Of a stretch of DNA of 10,490 nt, positions 5,269 through 10,490 are shown in pieces (the first letter of the stretch is position 1; each line of letters opens with the position of its first letter). Made by a program: the position numbers and the translations under genes. The notes under the pieces were generated by a model. It was not told where the DNA came from. It saw nothing but the letters and a program-made list of their open reading frames with translations, and searched no databases. Source of the stretch: Pseudopelobacter sp964601865 (lineage in GTDB: Bacteria > Desulfobacterota > Desulfuromonadia > Geobacterales > Pseudopelobacteraceae); contig CAZRPI010000119.1 of NCBI GenBank assembly GCA_964601865.1, positions 1 through 10,490 of the forward strand. Direction: 5' to 3'.

Positions 5269-7328
5269 GCCTCAAGGAACTGTTTCTGGAAATCGGAACC
5301 GAGGAGCTTCCCGCCGGATTCATCCCCCGCGCCATGGCTGAAATGGAGGCCATGATCAGCAGGGAGTTGACCAACGCCCGCCTGAGTTTTGGCGCGGTGC
5401 GCACCATGGGTACGCCACGACGCCTGGCGCTGGTGGTTGAAGATATCCCGGCCGTACAGCCGGACGCGGAAATTACCGCCACCGGACCATCCAAAAAGGC
5501 TGCCTTTGACGCCGACGGCAAACCCACCAGGGCGGCGGAGGGATTTGCCCGCGGCCAGGGGGTCAGCGTCTCCGATCTGCATGTCGTCACCACCGAAAAG
5601 GGGGATTATCTGGCGGTTACCAAGCGGGAAAGCGGCCGCCCGACCCATGAACTGCTGACGGAAATGCTGCCGGCGCTGGTGGCGGCAATCCCCTTCAAGA
5701 AATCCATGCGCTGGGGCAATCTGGACGTGCGCTTCGCGCGTCCGATTCACTGGATCGTGGCCCTGTTCGATGGCATCGTGGTGCCGTTTGCTTTCGGCAA
5801 CATAAAAAGCGGCGCCATGTCGCGCGGCCACCGTTTCATGGCCAATACGTCGTTTCCGGTACGTAATTTCCGTCATTATCTTGATGAGTGCGAGCGGCAT
5901 TTCGTGATCGTCGATCCCGAGCGGCGCAAGGAAATCATCCGTCGGGAGAGCCATCGCGTGGCGATCGCGGCGGGTGGGCGTTTGCTGCCGGATGAGGAGC
6001 TGCTGGAACAGATCACCTATCTGGTGGAGTACCCCAGCGCGGTGCACGGAACCTTCTCTCCAGAATTCCTCAAGGTGCCCCGTGAGGTGCTGATTACCTC
6101 CATGCGCAGCCATCAGCGGTATTTTTCCATCGTGGACGGCCAGGGGAGGCTCATGCCGGGTTTCATTACCATCAACAATACCCTGACCGAAGATCCCGGT
6201 GTCGTGGTTCGTGGTAACGAGCGTGTCCTCAGGGCGCGTCTTTCCGATGCCCGCTTCTTCTTCGAAGAAGACCGGAAGACCAGTCTGGATAGCCGCGTGG
6301 AGGAGCTCAGAAAGGTGGTCTATCAGCAGAAGCTGGGGACTTCCTTTGAGAAGATGGAGCGTTTCAGGACACTGGCGGCAGAGTTGGCCGACCGGCTCAA
6401 TCCCTCGGTTAAACCCCAGACCTCCCGCGCCGCCTGGCTCTGCAAGGCGGACCTGGTTTCCGGCATGGTCGGTGAATTTCCCGAGGTCCAGGGCATCATG
6501 GGGCGGGAATACGCTCTGCTGGAGGGGGAAGACGATGCTGTTGCCAACGCCATTGCGGAACACTATCTGCCGATTCAGGCGGGAGGTGAGCTTCCGGCCA
6601 GCGATATCGGCGCCTTCGTCTCCATAGCCGACAAGCTGGACACCATCTGCGGCTGTTTCGGCGTCGGGCTGATTCCCACCGGCGCCGCCGACCCCTATGC
6701 GCTGCGTCGGGCAACTATCGGCATCATCAGTATCATTCTCGACCGGGGGTACCGCCTGGGGCTGCCTGAGCTTGTCGGCCGTTCACTCGATCTTCTGGAG
6801 AGCAGGCTCAATCGCCCGAAGGAGCGGGTTGCGGTTGATGTCCTGGAATTTTTCCGCAACCGTTTTGTCAATCTCATGGGGAACGACTTTGCGCCGGATG
6901 CGGTGGATGCGGCCGTGTCCGCCGATTTTGAAGACCTGGTTGACGTGAGAAACCGCATCGCGGCCCTGGCCGCGTTTAAATCACACCCCGATTTCGAGCC
7001 GCTGGCAATCGCCTTCAAGCGGGTCGGCAATATCATCAAGGGGGGAGTGGATGAACCGCTGGAGCCGGCGCTTTTTCAGGAGGAGGCCGAGAGCGGTTTG
7101 TACCGGGCCTTCCAGGACATCAGGGGGCAGGCCGAAACCGCGATCGAGCGGGGAGACTGGCTGGAGGCGCTGACCAGGATCGCCGGTCTGCGGGTTCCGG
7201 TGGACACCTTCTTCGACAGCGTCATGGTTATGGCGGAGGACCCCGGGGTGCGCACGAACCGCCTGGCCCTGCTGACCATGATCGACCGGATGCTGGGTCG
7301 TATCGCGGATTTTTCACGGATCGCATGA
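5265..7328 (+). CDS. glyS: Glycyl-tRNA synthetase, beta subunit
   Basis: GlyS is the tRNA-recognising subunit that partners GlyQ. At 687 residues it is full length for the family (E. coli 689). Recognisable blocks are the N-terminal LFLEIGTEELPAGFIPRAM (6-24), TMGTPRRLALVVEDI (47-61), MRWGNLDVRFARPIHWIVAL (about 146-165), RLSDARFFFEEDRK near 325, GEFPEVQGIMGREYA near 404, and ADKLDTICGCFGVGLIPTGA near 456-475, in the HD-like region. The last roughly 110 residues resemble the DALR anticodon-binding domain. The ATG at 5265 overlaps the glyQ stop by 4 nt, and AAAGGAGG at 5248-5255 is a very strong site 9 nt upstream, so both re-initiation and new initiation are possible. The 62-nt gap to the following receptor gene contains no recognisable terminator, so read-through is possible. 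Confidence 0.98.
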   Translation: MSLKELFLEIGTEELPAGFIPRAMAEMEAMISRELTNARLSFGAVRTMGTPRRLALVVEDIPAVQPDAEITATGPSKKAAFDADGKPTRAAEGFARGQGVSVSDLHVVTTEKGDYLAVTKRESGRPTHELLTEMLPALVAAIPFKKSMRWGNLDVRFARPIHWIVALFDGIVVPFAFGNIKSGAMSRGHRFMANTSFPVRNFRHYLDECERHFVIVDPERRKEIIRRESHRVAIAAGGRLLPDEELLEQITYLVEYPSAVHGTFSPEFLKVPREVLITSMRSHQRYFSIVDGQGRLMPGFITINNTLTEDPGVVVRGNERVLRARLSDARFFFEEDRKTSLDSRVEELRKVVYQQKLGTSFEKMERFRTLAAELADRLNPSVKPQTSRAAWLCKADLVSGMVGEFPEVQGIMGREYALLEGEDDAVANAIAEHYLPIQAGGELPASDIGAFVSIADKLDTICGCFGVGLIPTGAADPYALRRATIGIISIILDRGYRLGLPELVGRSLDLLESRLNRPKERVAVDVLEFFRNRFVNLMGNDFAPDAVDAAVSADFEDLVDVRNRIAALAAFKSHPDFEPLAIAFKRVGNIIKGGVDEPLEPALFQEEAESGLYRAFQDIRGQAETAIERGDWLEALTRIAGLRVPVDTFFDSVMVMAEDPGVRTNRLALLTMIDRMLGRIADFSRIA

Positions 7329-7390
7329 GCACTGCTCCGGAGCTGTTGTGCCATCTGGCGGTCACGGTCGGAGTTATGGGGAGGTAGGCC

Positions 7391-8947
7391 ATGTCACTCA
7401 CTACTCGTATCATTCTCTGTAATGCCGTTGCCATACTTTTGGCGGTGGCCGCGATCAGCGCGGCCAATCCCGGTTGCAACGCGCTGTTCAACGGAGCGGT
7501 TGGGGTGCTGCTTCTCGCCGTTACCTCGGCCCTGTACGTCGTTTTCATCCGCAGGCTTTTCAGGCCCTTGAGCAGTTTCGTCGCTGCCCTTGAGAGGGCC
7601 GCCGGCGGTGACCTCACGGTTCGCGCCGAGGTGGTGGGCGCCGACGAATTCGGTCGCCTGGCGACCGCGTTCAACACCATGATGACGGACATGAACGGCG
7701 CCTTGCGGCAGTTTTTTTCGGTGGCTGATCTGGTGCGGGACTCGGTTGTCATGGTGCGGTCCACGACCGAGGCCATGGCTTCCGCCGCGGAAGAGGTGGC
7801 AATGCAGTCCGGTACCATCGCAACCGCAAGCGAAGAGATGGCGGCCACATCCGGGGATATCGCCCGTAACTGCCTGTATGCGGCCGAGAACGCCCAGAAG
7901 GCAACCGAACAGACCCACAGCGGTTCGCAGATCGTACAGAAAAGTGCCGAACTGATGGATGCCATCGCCAGGCGCGTGAATGAGTCATCGCGAACCGTGG
8001 AAGGGCTGGGGCAGCGTTCCGACCAGATAGGCGCTATTGTCAACACCATCCAGGATATTGCGGATCAGACCAACCTGCTGGCACTGAATGCTGCCATCGA
8101 GGCGGCCAGAGCCGGAGAGCAGGGGCGCGGTTTCGCCGTCGTGGCCGATGAGGTGCGGGCCCTGGCGGAGCGTACCACCAAGGCTACTAAAGAGATCAGC
8201 GTCATGATCGGGAATATTCAGGGGGAAACCCGAACTGCGGTCAGTTCCATGGTCGAAGGGGTGGAGCAGGTCAGGCAGGGAACCGAAGAAACCTCCCGTT
8301 CGGGGGAGGCTCTGGAGGATATCCTCTCCAGGATCAACGAACTTGCAATGCAAGTCAGCCAGATCGCAACGGCCGCGGAAGAGCAGACCGCGACCACCAG
8401 CGAGATCACCCAGAATATCCAGATGATCTCCGACGTTGTGACCCGTAACGTGGAGAGTGCTCACGGTACGACTGTGGCAACGGCCAAGCTTGCCGAGCAG
8501 GTTGACCAGTTGCATGAACTGGTTTCCCGCTTCAGACTGTCTAACGCCCTTGAGTGGGACAGTTCCTTCTCAACCGGTATCGAACGTTTTGACAGGGAAC
8601 ACCAGACACTCTTCAGGATGGTGAACGAACTGCATGACGCCATGCAGCAGAAACGGAGCAAAGAGGCTATCGGCCAGATTCTGAACGGCCTGGCGGATTA
8701 TACGGTCAACCATTTCTCCGGTGAGGAAGAGGCTTTTTCGCGCTTTGCCTATCCGGACGCCGCTCCCCACAAACAGGCGCATCAGAACCTGGTGGAGCAG
8801 GTGGTAGCTCTCCAGGAACGTTTCCGGAGCGGCCAAACCCTTCTGACCCAGGATGTGATCAGCTTCCTGCAGGGGTGGTTGACCAACCATATCAAGGGCA
8901 CGGACAAAAAGTACGGCCCACATCTGAAAAAGAGCGGTGTAACGTGA
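7391..8947 (+). CDS. Methyl-accepting chemotaxis protein with C-terminal bacteriohemerythrin domain
   Basis: This is a predicted oxygen- or redox-sensing chemoreceptor controlling CheA at the inner membrane. The domain order over 518 residues is: membrane helix 1 (about 7-25), a periplasmic loop of only about 8-10 residues, membrane helix 2 (about 34-53), HAMP (about 53-106, with Pro59 and DEF at 85-87), and the MCP coiled-coil hairpin (about 107-385). The signalling tip runs from EAARAGEQGRGFAVVADE (237-254) through VRALAERT. A hemerythrin domain (386-513) follows. All seven diiron ligands are present: His404, His441, Glu445, His460, His464, His500 and Asp505. Methylation-like Glu pairs occur at 148-149 and 330-331; no C-terminal CheR-docking peptide is seen. 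Arm lengths near 140 residues suggest the long 40H class (inference). GGGGAGGT at 7378-7385 precedes the ATG. The stop overlaps hisH. DcrH of Desulfovibrio is a known relative in architecture but has a periplasmic domain. Confidence 0.95.
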   Translation: MSLTTRIILCNAVAILLAVAAISAANPGCNALFNGAVGVLLLAVTSALYVVFIRRLFRPLSSFVAALERAAGGDLTVRAEVVGADEFGRLATAFNTMMTDMNGALRQFFSVADLVRDSVVMVRSTTEAMASAAEEVAMQSGTIATASEEMAATSGDIARNCLYAAENAQKATEQTHSGSQIVQKSAELMDAIARRVNESSRTVEGLGQRSDQIGAIVNTIQDIADQTNLLALNAAIEAARAGEQGRGFAVVADEVRALAERTTKATKEISVMIGNIQGETRTAVSSMVEGVEQVRQGTEETSRSGEALEDILSRINELAMQVSQIATAAEEQTATTSEITQNIQMISDVVTRNVESAHGTTVATAKLAEQVDQLHELVSRFRLSNALEWDSSFSTGIERFDREHQTLFRMVNELHDAMQQKRSKEAIGQILNGLADYTVNHFSGEEEAFSRFAYPDAAPHKQAHQNLVEQVVALQERFRSGQTLLTQDVISFLQGWLTNHIKGTDKKYGPHLKKSGVT

Positions 8948-9567
8948 TTGCAATCATCGATTATGGCATGGGCAACCTCCGTTCCGTGCAGAAGGGTTTT
9001 GAGAAGGTCGGCGCCGAGGCGGTCATCACCGCCGACCCCGCAGTTGTCCTTGAGGCTGAAAAGGTTGTTCTCCCCGGCGTGGGGGCGTTCCGTGACTGTA
9101 TGCACAACCTGGAACAGGCCGGTTTCGTGGAGCCGATCCTGAAGGTCATAGCCGACGGGAGGCCTTTCCTCGGGATCTGTGTCGGCATGCAACTGCTCTT
9201 CAGCGACAGCGTGGAGTTCGGTCTTTATCGCGGGCTGGATCTGATTCCCGGCCACGTTCTCCGTTTTCCCGAAGGGATGCGGGAGAACGACGAGGTTCTG
9301 AAGGTGCCGCACATGGGGTGGAACCAGCTCGGTTTCAAACGGAAGCCGCATCTCTTCGAGGGGGTCGATGAGGGAACCAACGTCTATTTTGTTCACTCAT
9401 ACTACGTCAAGCCGGATGACGAGTCGGTGGTTGCTACCACCACGGGCTACGGCATCGAATTTTGCTCCACCATCTGGAAGGACAATATCGTCGCCACCCA
9501 GTTCCATCCGGAGAAATCCCAGCATGCGGGACTTCTGATGCTGAAAAACTTTGCGTCGCAGAAATGA
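8944..9567 (+). CDS. hisH: Imidazole glycerol phosphate synthase, glutaminase subunit
   Basis: HisH hydrolyses glutamine and channels ammonia to HisF, which makes imidazole-glycerol phosphate and AICAR in histidine synthesis. The start is GTG 8944, giving MIAIIDYGMGNLRSV, exactly the family N-terminus, and 207 residues. The frame is open further upstream to 8875, but that part is receptor sequence. The class I glutamine amidotransferase triad is complete: Cys79 in GICVGMQLLF, and His188 and Glu190 in QFHPEKS. The oxyanion-side PGVGAF is at 44-49. The GTG overlaps the preceding chemoreceptor stop (GTGA), and upstream there is only a poor purine-rich site (AAGAGCGG). Initiation may therefore depend on ribosomes finishing the receptor (inference). 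hisA starts 16 nt after its stop. Confidence 0.97.
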   Translation: MIAIIDYGMGNLRSVQKGFEKVGAEAVITADPAVVLEAEKVVLPGVGAFRDCMHNLEQAGFVEPILKVIADGRPFLGICVGMQLLFSDSVEFGLYRGLDLIPGHVLRFPEGMRENDEVLKVPHMGWNQLGFKRKPHLFEGVDEGTNVYFVHSYYVKPDDESVVATTTGYGIEFCSTIWKDNIVATQFHPEKSQHAGLLMLKNFASQK

Positions 9568-9583
9568 TGCTGAAAGGTGCGCC

Positions 9584-10321
9584 ATGCTTGTAATACCAGC
9601 GATTGACCTGAAAGACGGTGTCTGTGTCCGCCTGGAACAGGGGCTCATGGACAGGGATACCGTATTCAACCAGAACCCGGCCGCGCAGGCTCGGGAATGG
9701 CAGTCCCAGGGGGCCGAACTGCTGCACATTGTCGACCTTGACGGCGCGTTTGCGGGAAAACCGAAGAACAGGTCGGCCATCGAAGCCATCGTGAAATCCA
9801 TTACCATACCGGCCCAGCTTGGCGGAGGCATCCGGGATCTGGCAACCATTGAATCCTATCTCTCCCTGGGGTTGTCGCGGATAATTATCGGAACCGCTGC
9901 CCAGCGTAACCCGGAACTTGTCCGGGAGGCATGTACAAGGTTTCCCGGCAGGATCGTGGTGGGCATTGATGCCAAAAACGGTATGGTCGCGGTTCAGGGA
10001 TGGGCTGAGGTGACCGACATAACCGCGGTGGAACTGGCACGAAAATTCGAAGATTGCGGAGTGAGCGCCATCGTCTATACGGATATCAGCCGCGACGGCA
10101 TGCTGCAGGGGCCGAATCTTGAGGCAACCCGGTTGCTGGCCGAATCGGTTGCCGTTCCGGTAATCGCTTCCGGCGGCGTATCCACTCTCGGGGATATCGG
10201 GCGCCTGATGACCATAGAACGGAGCGGAATTACCGGCGTGATCACCGGCAGGGCGATTTATACCGGAGCGATCAGGCTGAGCGAGGCCATAGCCCTCACC
10301 AAAAAAGGCGAGCAGGAATAA
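9584..10321 (+). CDS. hisA: ProFAR isomerase (1-(5-phosphoribosyl)-5-[(5-phosphoribosylamino)methylideneamino]imidazole-4-carboxamide isomerase)
   Basis: HisA opens the aminoaldose ProFAR to the aminoketose PRFAR by an Amadori rearrangement, supplying the substrate of HisF/HisH. The 245-residue (beta/alpha)8 barrel starts at ATG 9584 (LVIPAIDLKDGVCVRLEQG), with AAAGGT at 9573-9578 upstream. The longer open frame from 9551 lacks family support. The catalytic aspartates are Asp8 (AIDLKDG) and Asp129 (GIDAKNG), with Thr166-Asp167 in TDISRDGM. The twin phosphate-binding loops are LGGGIRDL (79-86) with IIGTAAQ (101-107) in one half, and ASGGVSTL (195-202) with ITGRAIYTG in the other. This internal half-barrel repeat is normal for HisA/HisF. 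The gap to hisF is 4 nt. TrpF/PriA activity is not indicated, although it cannot be excluded from sequence alone. Confidence 0.97.
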   Translation: MLVIPAIDLKDGVCVRLEQGLMDRDTVFNQNPAAQAREWQSQGAELLHIVDLDGAFAGKPKNRSAIEAIVKSITIPAQLGGGIRDLATIESYLSLGLSRIIIGTAAQRNPELVREACTRFPGRIVVGIDAKNGMVAVQGWAEVTDITAVELARKFEDCGVSAIVYTDISRDGMLQGPNLEATRLLAESVAVPVIASGGVSTLGDIGRLMTIERSGITGVITGRAIYTGAIRLSEAIALTKKGEQE

Positions 10322-10325
10322 CCCT

Positions 10326-10490
10326 ATGCTTACGAAGAGAATAATTCCCTGTCTGGATGTCAAGGGTGGTCGCGTCGTCAAGGGAGTGCAGTTTGTGGAA
10401 CTCCGTGACGCGGGCGATCCAGTGGAAGTCGCCGAGATCTACGACAGCCAGGGCGCCGATGAACTGACCTTTCTTGACATTACCGCATCG
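10326..10490 (+). CDS. hisF: Imidazole glycerol phosphate synthase, cyclase subunit (5' part, runs off window)
   Basis: The first 55 residues match the N-terminus of HisF, the cyclase that uses ammonia from HisH to convert PRFAR to imidazole-glycerol phosphate and AICAR. The catalytic Asp11 is present in IIPCLDVKGGRVVKG, and the segment GADELTFLDITAS is typical of the end of the first beta-alpha units. The ATG lies 4 nt after the hisA stop, with AGGA in the hisA tail as the ribosome-binding site. The order hisH-hisA-hisF places both subunits and the preceding enzyme in one coupled set. The second catalytic aspartate lies beyond the window. Confidence 0.96.
   Translation, partial: MLTKRIIPCLDVKGGRVVKGVQFVELRDAGDPVEVAEIYDSQGADELTFLDITAS

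Noticed and set aside
5235..6563. Long minus-strand open frame (442 codons) opposite glyS
   Set aside because: It is antisense to the strongly conserved glyS frame, has no recognisable protein family and is a common by-product of GC-rich codon use.
7329..7352. GCAC...GTGC stem with GCTCCGGAGC palindrome after glyS as a terminator
   Set aside because: The stem is short with a large internal loop and no T-tract follows, so termination is not supported.
8875..8943. Longer hisH start at 8875
   Set aside because: The extra 23 residues come from the receptor's coding region in another frame; the GTG at 8944 gives the exact conserved HisH N-terminus.
9434..10381. Minus-strand open frame of 315 codons opposite hisA
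   Set aside because: Antisense shadow of hisA/hisH; no family resemblance and no start context.

Overview
The window looks like chromosomal core sequence from a Deltaproteobacterium of the Geobacter type (Desulfuromonadales/Geobacterales). This is inferred from the GC-rich coding sequence, a lysA-dapA-dapB-dapL cluster that uses the diaminopimelate aminotransferase route, split glyQ/glyS glycyl-tRNA synthetase genes, and a chemoreceptor fused to bacteriohemerythrin. Every gene lies on the + strand.

Positions 1-3570 hold lysine/meso-diaminopimelate biosynthesis: the 3' end of lysA, then dapA, dapB and dapL. Together they supply lysine and the peptidoglycan cross-linking amino acid. DapA and DapB make tetrahydrodipicolinate, DapL transaminates it directly to LL-DAP, and LysA decarboxylates meso-DAP. 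The epimerase DapF is not in the window. The dapA-dapB gap contains a long hairpin, and the dapB-dapL gap contains two 10-bp palindromes sharing the core ATTGCAAT. dapL ends at a GC-rich terminator.

Positions 3571-4386 are the least ordinary part. A 326-bp leader carries an imperfect hairpin, a cluster of TGTCA/TGACA half-sites spaced about one helical turn apart, and a sigma-54-like -24/-12 element. It precedes a 57-codon orphan gene of unknown function with its own strong terminator. I read this as a possible stand-alone, activator-controlled small-protein transcription unit. After the terminator comes about 280 bp of non-coding DNA ending in a plausible sigma-70 promoter for glyQ.

Positions 4387-7328 encode the alpha and beta subunits of glycyl-tRNA synthetase, overlapping by 4 nt (ATGA). 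Positions 7391-8947 encode a methyl-accepting chemotaxis protein with almost no periplasmic region and a complete diiron hemerythrin domain at its C-terminus, probably an oxygen or redox taxis receptor. Its stop codon overlaps the GTG start of hisH. hisH, hisA and the 5' end of hisF follow, tightly packed; they encode the imidazole-glycerol-phosphate synthase subunits and the isomerase that feeds them. I saw no CRISPR array, insertion sequence, tRNA, rRNA or defence system. The items most worth a second look are the small-gene unit and the receptor/hisH coupling.
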